From the NCBI RefSeq assembly GCF_003627815.1, contig NZ_CP032698.1, positions 1,116,001 to 1,180,000 of the forward strand: 64,000 nucleotides of DNA. Direction: 5' to 3'. Shown piece after piece: positions 27,657-35,344 of the stretch (position 1 is its first letter; each line of letters starts with the position of its first letter). Below the pieces are notes generated by a model. That model was not told the origin of the DNA. It ran no database searches and saw only the letters and a program-made list of their open reading frames with translations. This DNA is from Streptomyces hundungensis (lineage in GTDB: Bacteria > Actinomycetota > Actinomycetes > Streptomycetales > Streptomycetaceae). The translations under genes were made by a program, and so were the position numbers.

Positions 27657-28334
27657 TCAGATCGCCATGGCCTCCTGGATCCAGCGGTTCACCCGGTACG
27701 GCAGCCACCAGGCGAGCTCGCCGACCTCCAGGACCAGGCGTTCCCCCGTGAAGTCGGCCAGCACGGAGGCGGGTACCGAGGCCGCCGGGGCTCCGTAGGC
27801 GAGGGCCTCGATGGTTTGGCGGTACTCCGGCTCGTCGGCGGTGAAGCGGCGCAGGTCACCCCAGCGGCGGTCACGGATCTGGACGAAGCCCGGGCCCTGC
27901 CGCCACAGGCACTTGCAGAGGTAGTGGCCCTCGCGCCAGCGGCGCAGAGCGCCGGTCGCGTCGGCGGGGCCCTCCAGGCGTTGCGGCGGCTGGAGGTGGC
28001 TGAGGGTGCGCCAGGCGTCGTCGGCGGCCGTCGGGGCGAGGCGCAGTCTCCACTCGACGAGGACGGCCCGCGCGGTCAGGTCCCGCACCAGGCTCAGACC
28101 GCGTACGGCGCGCTCGGCCGCGCCGGGGGCGTCGAGTTCACCGAGGTCGATGGGTTCGGGCAGCCGTACCCGGCGGGCGCCGCTCTCCCACAGCCGGTCG
28201 CTCTCCTCGCCCATGGGGCCGGTCAGTTCCCGCTCTCCGAGGTACATCCCGGGCAGCGCGCACGCCTCGGGGTCGTAGTCGCGCCAGGCGGCGACCGTGA
28301 GGGACTCGGTCGTGGTGGTGAGGGTGGTGCTCAT
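27657..28334 (-). CDS. DUF5825-like protein, partner of the radical SAM maturase
   Basis: 225 aa. I recognise it as resembling the DUF5825 family, seen beside RiPP radical SAM proteins; this is from memory. Visible features are an Asp/Glu-rich N-terminus (AWRDYDPEACALPGMYLGE), a basic centre (DDAWRTLSHLQPPQRLEGP), CKCLWRQGPGFVQIRD with two nearby Cys, and a C-terminal EVGELAWWLPYRVNRW. No cofactor motif is evident. It starts 37 bases after the radical SAM stop, with AGGAGG upstream, so it is co-transcribed. It may help substrate recognition or modification. It is the last gene of the operon. Confidence 0.72.
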   Translation of the reverse strand: MSTTLTTTTESLTVAAWRDYDPEACALPGMYLGERELTGPMGEESDRLWESGARRVRLPEPIDLGELDAPGAAERAVRGLSLVRDLTARAVLVEWRLRLAPTAADDAWRTLSHLQPPQRLEGPADATGALRRWREGHYLCKCLWRQGPGFVQIRDRRWGDLRRFTADEPEYRQTIEALAYGAPAASVPASVLADFTGERLVLEVGELAWWLPYRVNRWIQEAMAI

Positions 28335-28371
28335 CGGTCCAGTCCTCCTGCTCCTGTGTCGGACACGCGGC

Positions 28372-30306
28372 TCAGACGCTCAACGGCTCCGGCCGGGCGG
28401 GCTGTTCGGCGTCGAGCGCGGCCTGCGCGTGACGCATGAAGTCCAGGCGCAGCAGGTCCTCGTTGACGGCCGAGGGCGCGATGTGGACGTACTGGCCGCC
28501 GTCGGTGAAGACCAGGCCGAGCGCGAGCCAGGAGTCGAGGAGGCGCTGGACCGCGCTCTCCTCGCGCTCGGCGCCCTGGGCGCGGGCGGCCGCCTTGCGG
28601 GTGAGCGCGGTGGCCGTGTGGGGCTGGTCGAGGAGTCGGAAGACGGCCAGTTCGAACGGGTCGGTCAGTTCCATCGCGCGCCAGTCGAAGGCGCGCCGCC
28701 TGCTCACCAGGACGATGCGGTCGCCGAGGTCGGTGTGGGTGAGCCGGGCGTCGGCGTGGTGTTTCTTCCAGGCGTCGAGGGCGTCGTTGAGGGCGGTGAC
28801 GGTGGGCTCGGTGATGCCGCGCTGGGGCGCCTCGAAGACGTAGGCGAGATCGTAGAGCTCCGACTCGGGCAGGTCGTAGGTGAAGCGGTAGTGCTCCTCG
28901 GGGCGCAGCCCGTCGAAGCCGAGCTCGGGCCGGTTGAAGTACGGGCTGAACCGCTCGATCGCGATCCGCGCGGACAGGTCGACCGGCGGGTTGAGGTGTT
29001 CGAGTGCGGGGATCTGCGCGATGACGGGGTCGTAGTCCTCGGCGGTCTCGCCGGGGAAGCCGTGGAGGTAGTTCCAGGCGACGGAGAGGCCGGTCTCGGC
29101 GCCGTCGCGGAGCATGCGGACGTTCTGGCAGCCGCTGACGCCCTTGTCCATCAGGTCCAGGACCCGGTTGTTGAGGCTCTCGATGCCCGGCTGCACGTAG
29201 ATCAGTCCGGCCTCGGCGAGCGTCCGCAGTTGGCTGCGACGCATGTTGGCCTTGATCTCGATGTGCATCCGCAGGTCGTAGCCGCTCTCCATGATGCGGG
29301 GCAGCACGGTGGTGAGGTAGCCCATGTCGAGGATGTTGTCGACGAGATACATGTCGAGGACCCTGTGGCGGCGGGCGAGTTCCATGATCTCTTCGAAGAA
29401 GGTGTCCGGGCTCTTGGAGCGGTACTGCATGAACGAGCCGTTGAGGCCGCAGAACGTGCAGTGGTGCTTCTCCCCCCACCAGCAGCCGCGCGCGCCCTCC
29501 ACCACCAGCTTGGGCTCGACCCAGTTGCGGGCCACGGAGGAGGCGAGGCGCTCGAAGTAGCCGCTGTAGTCGGGGGCGAGGATCGTGGCCGGCGGCAGGG
29601 GGCTCGTGGCCATCGGGTTGACGATGCTCGCGCCGTCGGCGTCCCGGTGGCACAGGCCCGGCACCTTGTCCAGGACGTCGCGCCCGGCCCCTTCGGCGAG
29701 GGCGGTCACCAGCTGGGGGAAGGCGGACTCGCCCTCGCCCCGGATGACGTGGTCGACGAAGGGGAAGTTGCGGTGGACGGCCTCGCCCTGCTCGCCGTCG
29801 CAGTTGGCGCCGCCCATGACGGTCACGATGTGCGGGGCGAGCCGTTTGACCTGCTGGGCGGCGGCGAGGGCGGCGGTGTTCTGCTGGAAGGTGGAGGTGA
29901 AGCCGACGACGTCGGGCGCGTACTCCACGATCCTCTGGGCGATCATCGCCACGAACTCCGGTACCTGGCGGTGCAGTTCCTGCGACATGCGAAGGCGTGA
30001 CTTGCGGAGTTTGCCCTTCATCGCAGTCGCGAACTCCTCGTCGCGCCAGGCGGGGTCGTCGTAGAGGGCGGAGGAGAACACCCAGTCGCCGCAGCCCATG
30101 AAATAGGAGGAGAGCGCGTAGTACTCGTAGTCGTCGGCGGTGAATTCGGTGCGCTCGGTGATCCAGTCGGTGAATTCGAGATTGGCGTGCAGTACTTCGG
30201 CGGTGGCGCCGGGCACGCGTTCGTCCACGCTGCGCTTGAGGATTCCCAGGGCCAGCGAGGGAAGGTCTATGGGCGACCAGGGCATATTGACCAGCAGGAC
30301 ACGCAT
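28372..30306 (-). CDS. Cobalamin-dependent-type radical SAM RiPP maturase (putative C-methyltransferase)
   Basis: 644 aa. The N-terminal ~200 residues resemble a B12-binding domain (VGFTSTFQQNTAALAAAQQV, then MGGANCDGEQGEAV and HVIRGEGESAFPQL). The radical SAM core follows from about 265. The iron-sulfur motif is Cys275-Cys283-Cys286, spacing CX7CX2C rather than CX3CX2C. The later IEIKANMRRSQL and LIYVQPGIESL strands fit the TIM barrel. The family resembles the RiPP maturation radical SAM C-methyltransferase group (TIGR03975-type, from memory), which would methylate unactivated carbons of the precursor peptide. GAGGAG lies 5 bases before the ATG. It follows the precursor gene after 109 bases containing a hairpin. 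Confidence 0.87.
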   Translation of the reverse strand: MRVLLVNMPWSPIDLPSLALGILKRSVDERVPGATAEVLHANLEFTDWITERTEFTADDYEYYALSSYFMGCGDWVFSSALYDDPAWRDEEFATAMKGKLRKSRLRMSQELHRQVPEFVAMIAQRIVEYAPDVVGFTSTFQQNTAALAAAQQVKRLAPHIVTVMGGANCDGEQGEAVHRNFPFVDHVIRGEGESAFPQLVTALAEGAGRDVLDKVPGLCHRDADGASIVNPMATSPLPPATILAPDYSGYFERLASSVARNWVEPKLVVEGARGCWWGEKHHCTFCGLNGSFMQYRSKSPDTFFEEIMELARRHRVLDMYLVDNILDMGYLTTVLPRIMESGYDLRMHIEIKANMRRSQLRTLAEAGLIYVQPGIESLNNRVLDLMDKGVSGCQNVRMLRDGAETGLSVAWNYLHGFPGETAEDYDPVIAQIPALEHLNPPVDLSARIAIERFSPYFNRPELGFDGLRPEEHYRFTYDLPESELYDLAYVFEAPQRGITEPTVTALNDALDAWKKHHADARLTHTDLGDRIVLVSRRRAFDWRAMELTDPFELAVFRLLDQPHTATALTRKAAARAQGAEREESAVQRLLDSWLALGLVFTDGGQYVHIAPSAVNEDLLRLDFMRHAQAALDAEQPARPEPLSV

Positions 30307-30369
30307 GTCGGCTCCTCGGGATGTGCGGAGACGTAGGGAGTGGGGCCCGGGGGGCCGGAGTTGGGGGGT

Positions 30370-30413
30370 CTTGCCGGCCGGCCCGGCGGCGAACCGCCGG
30401 GCCGGCCGGCAAG
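30370..30413 (-). other. Perfect 20-bp hairpin just after the precursor gene stop
   Basis: Arms at 30370-30389 and 30394-30413 are perfectly complementary over 20 bp, with a 4-base loop (TTCG on the minus strand). It begins 2 bases after the precursor stop codon and ends 64 bases before the radical SAM start. No U tract follows. It may partly terminate or stabilise the upstream mRNA, giving more precursor than enzyme. Confidence 0.88.
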
Positions 30414-30415
30414 GA

Positions 30416-30535
30416 TCAGTCCTCTTCGCCGTCCTCGGCGTTACGGAACGGGACCTTGATGGTCACGCCGACGCTCGGCTTGCGGTTTTCCTCGTCACCC
30501 GCGAGCGGGTCATTGTGGATGATGTCCTTCTGCAT
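30416..30535 (-). CDS. Putative RiPP precursor peptide, 39 aa
   Basis: A short frame of 39 codons, MQKDIIHNDP at the start and RNAEDGEED at the end, read in the operon direction. GAGAGGAG stands 8 bases before the ATG, among the strongest ribosome sites in the window. It lies directly upstream of the maturase. The N-terminal half is acidic/polar (leader-like). Residues 21-29 (SVGVTIKVP) are small and beta-branched, flanked by Pro20 and Pro29. The tail (30-39) is acidic. There is no Cys. Its first 26 bases overlap the end of the peptidase gene. No homologue could be searched, so the role rests on position, ribosome site and composition. Confidence 0.78.
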   Translation of the reverse strand: MQKDIIHNDPLAGDEENRKPSVGVTIKVPFRNAEDGEED

Positions 30536-32387
30536 GGCCGGAACTCCTCTCTGTGTGGGTGGTGCCTGTTCCGGCGGGCGCCGATGAGCGCACCCGTCCG
30601 GTCTCCCCGCCCCGGTCGGAGCGGGTTGTCCTGGGGGTGGTGGTGCCGGGCCGCCCGCGCCGCAGTTCGCGGTCGAGGAAGACCACCGCCCGGCGCAGCA
30701 CGGCCACGTGGTCGTCGGCCTCGTAGCCGTCGTGGCCGGTGTCCAGCCACATCGACTCGTGGCGTACGCCCGCGTGCCGAAGGGCTTCGAGGTAGTCGCG
30801 CACCTGGCCGGGCGGGCACTTGGCGTCCCGGGTCGCGGCGGCGACGAGCAAGGGGGCCTCGACGGCGGCCGCGTAACGCAGGGGCGAACTCCGCGCGTAC
30901 CGCTCGGGCACCTCCTCGGGGGTGCCGCCGAACAGCCGCTCGTCCAGGGCGCGCAGGGCCGCGGTGGTGGTGCGGTGGGCGGCCGCGCAGTCCGCGACGG
31001 GCTTGACGGCGACGCCCGCCTGCCACACGCCGGGGTGGACGCCGAGGGCGAGCAGGACCAGATAGCCGCCCCAGGAGGTGCCCCACAGTCCGGTCGCGTC
31101 CGCGCGGACCACCCCGCGGTCGACGAGGTCGGCGCGGACCGCGACGAGGTCGGCGACCTGGGTGAGCCCGACGCCCTCGCCGAACGCCCGCCGCCAGCGC
31201 GGCCCGTACCCGGTGGAGCCGCGGTAGTTGACGCGGACGACGGCGAAGCCGGAGGCGACCAGCGAGTGGACCACCCCGTCGTAGGCGTCCCGGTCGTGGT
31301 CGGCGGGGCCGCCGTGCACCAGGAACACCGCGGGCACCGCGCCCCGCCGCCCTTCGGGCAGGCTGATCAGCGAGTGCACCGGGCCGTCGGGTCCGGGGGT
31401 CCACAGGTCCCGGTGCTCGCCGGGCACCCGCTCGGGCAGCTCGTGGGTGGGAGGCAGCTCGATGCCGGCGGTGGAGACCATGCGGGGCGGTGTCGCCGTG
31501 TCCGTCCACAGGAAGTGCACATCGGATCCGGTGCGCGGCGCCGCGTCGAGAAGGGTTCCGCGCGGTGTCGGTACGGGCTCGACGGTGCCCTCCGTCAGGT
31601 GCACGCGGTGCAGGCCGCTGCGCCCGTGCCGGTCCTGGCGCACCAGGAGCGAGCGGCCGTCGGGGTGCCAGCGGGCGGTGATCTCGGTGTCGAAGCCGCA
31701 CCAGGAGTGCGTGACCACTCCCCTGTCGGGGCTCCAACTGGCCAGCAGATATTGGTCGTTGGTCTCGCGCACGAGGAGGAGTTCGACGCGGTCGGCGACG
31801 GGGGCGAACCCCAGCGACCAGAGCCGCCCTTCGGGGCCGTCCCCGGGTAGCACCGCGCATACGGCGCCGTCGTCGGCGAGGACGGTCACGGCCCACGCCG
31901 ATCCCGCGGCGCCGCTGAGCGCGAGGAGGCGGCCGTCGGGGGTGGTCCCGGACAGGGTGGCGTGCCCGTCGACGCGCGTCACTTCGCGGGCGGCGCCACC
32001 GCGCGGACCCACGTGGACGGTGGTCGACCGGGTGTCGCCGAGCCCCATCGCGACGCGGCCGCCGGCACCGACGGCGAGGCCACGCGGCTCGCCCTCGGCC
32101 ACACCGAGCAGGCCCGGTGCGTCCGGTCCGCCGTCGAAGGGCTGGTACCGCCAGCGCCCGACGCCGTTGGCGTCCTCGTCGAACCACCACACCCGTGCGT
32201 CCCGGTCGATCGCGCCGTGCAGGGTGCCGTGCGGGCGGTCGGTGACCTGACGGGCCCGGCGCGTGCTGGCGTCCCAGGTGAACACTTCGCAGCGGCCGTC
32301 GGCGTCGGCGGTGAACACCATCTTGGTGGGTTCACCGGCGCACACCTCGGGCAGCGCCGCGCGGTAGACCTGGTAGCTCCTGGTCAT
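30510..32387 (-). CDS. S9 (prolyl oligopeptidase-family) serine peptidase
   Basis: 625 aa. An N-terminal beta-propeller-like region of WD-type strands (WDASTRRARQVTD, RWHPDGRSLLVRQDR) covers about 1-360, then an alpha/beta-hydrolase domain. The triad is Ser in GTSWGGY, Asp in ATRDAKCP and His in DTGHDGY. The oxyanion segment is FLVHGGP. No signal peptide, so it acts in the cytoplasm. S9 enzymes cleave short peptides, often after Pro, which suits a precursor with prolines at 10, 20 and 29. Its start overlaps the exporter stop (ATGA), and its last codons overlap the precursor gene. The C-terminal ~45 residues are Thr/Arg/Gly rich and look disordered. Confidence 0.88.
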   Translation of the reverse strand: MTRSYQVYRAALPEVCAGEPTKMVFTADADGRCEVFTWDASTRRARQVTDRPHGTLHGAIDRDARVWWFDEDANGVGRWRYQPFDGGPDAPGLLGVAEGEPRGLAVGAGGRVAMGLGDTRSTTVHVGPRGGAAREVTRVDGHATLSGTTPDGRLLALSGAAGSAWAVTVLADDGAVCAVLPGDGPEGRLWSLGFAPVADRVELLLVRETNDQYLLASWSPDRGVVTHSWCGFDTEITARWHPDGRSLLVRQDRHGRSGLHRVHLTEGTVEPVPTPRGTLLDAAPRTGSDVHFLWTDTATPPRMVSTAGIELPPTHELPERVPGEHRDLWTPGPDGPVHSLISLPEGRRGAVPAVFLVHGGPADHDRDAYDGVVHSLVASGFAVVRVNYRGSTGYGPRWRRAFGEGVGLTQVADLVAVRADLVDRGVVRADATGLWGTSWGGYLVLLALGVHPGVWQAGVAVKPVADCAAAHRTTTAALRALDERLFGGTPEEVPERYARSSPLRYAAAVEAPLLVAAATRDAKCPPGQVRDYLEALRHAGVRHESMWLDTGHDGYEADDHVAVLRRAVVFLDRELRRGRPGTTTPRTTRSDRGGETGRVRSSAPAGTGTTHTERSSGHAEGHHPQ

Positions 32388-33667
32388 GCGGTCGCCCCCG
32401 TCAGCCGGCCGCGTACGACGGTGGTCCGCCAGGCCAGCGCCACGAGCAGGGCGGCGCAGACCGCGGCGGGCGCGGCCGTCCCGGCGCGGGTCACGAACAC
32501 CCCGGCCAGGACCGGCGCCAGCGCCGCCGAACCGCCCACCGCGCTCGCCAGCACCGCGCCCGTGCGGGCCTGGAGGGCGGGCGGGGTCTCCTGGAGGGCG
32601 CGGGACTGGAGCACGACGGCGACCAGCGGCATCAGCAGGCAGAACACCCCGAACAGCGCGCCGTACGTCCAAGGGCCCTCGGCGGTGGCGAGCCCGGCGG
32701 CGAGCGGAACGAGCAGCCAGGACACCGTCACCAGCAGCCGCGCCGCGCCGATCCGGCCCACGACACGCGGCGCGGCCAGCGACCCGATGAGACCCGCGGC
32801 GCCGGAGAGCGCGAGCACCAGGCCCATCGGTGCGCCGCCGTGGCCGCCCTTCTGGAGGGTGAACACCGCGCCGTAATAGAGCGCGACGATCACCCCGTTG
32901 ACGGTGGCGGTCCAGGTCAGGGCGAGCCGGAGGAAGGGCGAGGTGCGGACCAGGGCGAGCCCGGCCCCCAACTCGTCCCACATCCGGCGCGCGGGGCCGG
33001 TCCGGGGCGCGGGATCCGCATCGGGGGCGGCGCCGTCCTTCGGGGCCGTGCCGTGCCGCGGCCTCAGGTCGGAGCTCAACGCCCGTACGCATCCGGCGGC
33101 TACGGCGTACGACACCGCGTCCGCGAGGAAGGGCAGGGCGCGGGACGCCTGGTAGAGCGCGCCGCCGAGGGCCGGGCCCAGGATCAGTGCGCCCTGGTCC
33201 CCGGCCGAAAGCCCGGCCACCACGCGGGGGCAGTCGGCGGGCGGGGCGATCATCGCCACGGTGCCGGCGGCGGCGGCCTCGTACACCGCGGTGGAGAACC
33301 GTTCCACCAGGACCGTCCCGAGCAGCAGCGCGAGCGGCGGGTTCCCCCGGGTCACGGCGGCCGCAAGGCCGGCCATGGCGAGTGCCGAGACGGTCGCGGA
33401 CCAGAACATCACGGGTTTGCGCGCGCCCCGGTCGGCGGGGACGGCCGCGATCGGGGCGAGCAGCAGCCCGGCCGCCGTGGACACCCCCGCGATCAGGCCG
33501 ACGGTCGCCGCCGAGTGGCCGAGCCCGAGGAGCAGCAGGGGCAGGACGACGCCGGACGCCTGGGAGCCGAGGGCGTCACCGGCGCTCGCGCACCAGAACA
33601 GCCGGACGTCCCGGGAGATCGGCCGTCGGGCCGCCCGTCGGTCGGCGGCCGTGGTGCCGGGGGCCAT
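32384..33667 (-). CDS. MFS exporter, first gene of the RiPP-like operon
   Basis: 427 aa with about 12 helices, of the enterobactin-exporter/MFS_3 type (DVRLFWCASAGDALGSQASGVVLPLLLLGLG at the start, PADRGARKPVMFWSA as motif A). A charged loop of ~35 residues divides the halves (LRPRHGTAPKDGAAPDADP). It overlaps the peptidase start by 4 bases, so the two are coupled. The likely job is export of, or immunity to, the mature peptide. A perfect palindrome lies 22 bases before its ATG. Confidence 0.87.
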   Translation of the reverse strand: MAPGTTAADRRAARRPISRDVRLFWCASAGDALGSQASGVVLPLLLLGLGHSAATVGLIAGVSTAAGLLLAPIAAVPADRGARKPVMFWSATVSALAMAGLAAAVTRGNPPLALLLGTVLVERFSTAVYEAAAAGTVAMIAPPADCPRVVAGLSAGDQGALILGPALGGALYQASRALPFLADAVSYAVAAGCVRALSSDLRPRHGTAPKDGAAPDADPAPRTGPARRMWDELGAGLALVRTSPFLRLALTWTATVNGVIVALYYGAVFTLQKGGHGGAPMGLVLALSGAAGLIGSLAAPRVVGRIGAARLLVTVSWLLVPLAAGLATAEGPWTYGALFGVFCLLMPLVAVVLQSRALQETPPALQARTGAVLASAVGGSAALAPVLAGVFVTRAGTAAPAAVCAALLVALAWRTTVVRGRLTGATA

Positions 33668-33688
33668 CAGAGCGCCGCCCCTACAGAG

Positions 33689-33709
33689 GTCCCTGGAAGG
33701 CCCAGGGAC
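33689..33709. promoter_or_regulatory. Palindrome in the leader of the RiPP-like operon
   Basis: GTCCCTGG (33689-33696) and CCAGGGAC (33702-33709) are perfect 8-bp inverted arms with a 5-base spacer, 22 bases upstream of the exporter ATG. It could be a repressor operator or an RNA hairpin near the ribosome site. Confidence 0.5.
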
Positions 33710-34259
33710 TCCGGTTCACGCACAGCCACCCCACAGTTGGTCAAGTTGCGAAGAATATGTGCAGGAATCGAAACGAGCGGGAGCCTAACCAGGCGCCCGC
33801 TCGGCTCACAAGGGTTCCGCCATCGAGGCCGGAATCGAACTCCGTAAGGGCCAGGCAAAGAAACCGATTGCCCGCTCCCCGGGACGGCCCCGATCCGCCC
33901 CCGGCCCCGCCCGGGACGAAAGGGAAAAGGAGCGGGACCACCGCCGACCGCCGGATACCCCCGCCGCTCCCCCGCCTCCGCTTCGCAGCGGCGAACATCG
34001 GTCCCGCGCGCGGCAGTTCGCGCAGCACGTCCGGCATATGCGCCTTCCCGGCGGCGAACCTGCCGGTGTTCCCAGGCACCGGCAGGGCCCGGGCCGGCGG
34101 CTCACGACAACCGCCCGCCCCGGCTCGGGCGTCCTCGCGGCGGGCCCTGGGAGCGGGCGTGAGCGGAACGGTTCCCTCCGGTGCGCTCATTGGCCAAAAA
34201 CGTACGCACCGGATCGCCGCGCCGGGGGCGAACGAGCCCTCGAAGGAGGCTCCTGTTCG

Positions 34260-34291
34260 GTCAACTACCGCCCTTCCACAGCGCAGTTGAC
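34260..34291 (-). other. Inverted repeat just after the sigma factor stop
   Basis: GTCAACT (34260-34266) and AGTTGAC (34285-34291) are perfect arms with an 18-base spacer, 4 bases beyond the sigma factor stop. It may be a weak terminator or an unrelated protein site. Confidence 0.35.
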
Positions 34292-34294
34292 GGG

Positions 34295-35095
34295 TCAGGC
34301 GGCGTGGCGATATTCAGCGAGTGCCTGGTTCCGGATACGGGTGCAGGTGCTGCTCAGCAGACGCGAGACGTGCATCTGGGAGATCCCGAGTTCCGCGGCG
34401 ATCTGATGCTGCGTCATGTCCTGGAAGAACCGCATGTGCAGGATGCGGCACTCGCGTTCCGGGAGGGCGCGCAGGGCGGGCTTGACCGACTCGCGATCCA
34501 CGACCGTGTCGAATCCCCGCTCGGGTGTGCCGAGGGTGTCGGCCAGGGCCGGCCCGTCACCGTCGCCGCCCCGGGACTCGACGTCGAGCGACAGGCTGCG
34601 GTAGGACTCCAGCGCTTCGAGGCCCTCACGGACGTCCTGTTCGTCGAGCCCGCACCGGGCGGCGAGGTCGGCGATCGTGGGCTCGCCCGGCCGGACGTCC
34701 TGGAGATCGCGGCGGGCGACCCGCACCTTGTTGCGCAACTGCTGTACCCGGCGCGGGACATGGACCGCCCACAGGTGGTCGCGGAAGTGCCGCTTCAGTT
34801 CGCCGTCGATGGTCGGGATCGCGTACGCCTCGAACGCGCCGCGCGCGGCCTCGTAGCGGTCGACGGCCTTGACGAGACCCATCGCGGCGACCTGGTGGAG
34901 GTCTTCGAGCTCGGCGCCGCGGTTGCGGTAGCGGCCCGCGAGCCGCCGGGCCATGGGGAGCCACTGCGCCACGAGGTCGTCCCGCAGGGCGTCGTGCGCC
35001 GGACCCGGTTCGAGCGTCGTCAGACGCGCGAAGGCCTCCACCGTGTCGGGGGCGTCGTCGTGGTTCCTCGTACGCGTGCGGCCGGGGGTGGGCAT
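34295..35095 (-). CDS. Group 3 RNA polymerase sigma factor (SigB/SigF/SigG type)
   Basis: 266 aa. Region 2 has MARRLAGRYRNRGAELEDLHQVAAMGLVKAVDRY and TIDGELKRHFRD; region 3 has HVPRRVQQLRNKVRVA; region 4 is LPERECRILHMRFFQDMTQHQIAAELGISQMHVSRLL. There is no region 1.1, as expected for the stress/sporulation group, which is normally held by an anti-sigma kinase. GAGGAG lies 8 bases before the ATG at 35095. No anti-sigma gene directly adjoins it; the nearest candidate is at 45044. It is similar in type to the sigma factor at 44009. Confidence 0.93.
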   Translation of the reverse strand: MPTPGRTRTRNHDDAPDTVEAFARLTTLEPGPAHDALRDDLVAQWLPMARRLAGRYRNRGAELEDLHQVAAMGLVKAVDRYEAARGAFEAYAIPTIDGELKRHFRDHLWAVHVPRRVQQLRNKVRVARRDLQDVRPGEPTIADLAARCGLDEQDVREGLEALESYRSLSLDVESRGGDGDGPALADTLGTPERGFDTVVDRESVKPALRALPERECRILHMRFFQDMTQHQIAAELGISQMHVSRLLSSTCTRIRNQALAEYRHAA

Positions 35096-35234
35096 GGCGG
35101 AACTCCTCGGGCGTCGGGTCGGACTGTCACGGCCCCCACAGGGCCCCACCCCGACGACGCACCCGGACACGGCACGCCCCGGGCCGGAAGAACGGCCATG
35201 CGGGCGTGCCTCCGTTCCGAAGCACACAGCGCGC

Positions 35235-35259
35235 CTGCCCTGACCTTCACCACCCAAAC
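35235..35259 (-). promoter_or_regulatory. Weak candidate SigB-type promoter upstream of the sigma factor
   Basis: On the minus strand GTTT (35256-35259), 15 bases, then GGGCAG (35235-35240). The actinobacterial SigB/SigF pattern is GTTT-N14-16-GGGTA(C/T), so the -10 differs at two bases. The same GGGCAG variant with the same spacing occurs at 45505-45529. Confidence 0.25.
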
Positions 35260-35288
35260 GGCCCAGTGGCGCCCGGGCCGACACCGAC

Positions 35289-35321
35289 GCGTCCCCCCAC
35301 CCACGAAGGGTGAGGGGACGC
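35289..35321 (-). terminator. Hairpin after the DUF4142 gene
   Basis: GCGTCCCCCCACCC and GGGTGAGGGGACGC pair with one mismatch around a 5-base loop, 24 bases beyond the minus-strand stop at 35345. No U tract, as is common for Streptomyces terminators. Confidence 0.55.
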
Positions 35322-35344
35322 GCGAAGCAGAGCCGACGCCGGCG

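Larger units (their letters stand above)
33668..34294. other. Gene-free region of about 630 bases upstream of the RiPP-like operon
   Basis: It contains the palindrome 33689-33709, an AT-richer patch at about 33731-33780 likely to hold the operon promoter, and an inverted repeat at 34260-34291. Open frames inside it lack ribosome sites and look like low-complexity GC-rich translation, so I call no gene. Confidence 0.55.

Noticed and set aside
28297..30000. Plus-strand frame antisense to the radical SAM gene
   Set aside because: Composition is Gly/Val-rich low complexity, and the minus strand has clear domain motifs.
30871..30880. Apparent TTA in the S9 peptidase gene (GTAACG on the plus strand)
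   Set aside because: Out of frame: the codons read CGT TAC (Arg-Tyr).
33741..34190. Possible 149-codon gene in the gap upstream of the RiPP-like operon
   Set aside because: No ribosome site, Arg/Gly/Pro-rich translation, and no recognisable fold.
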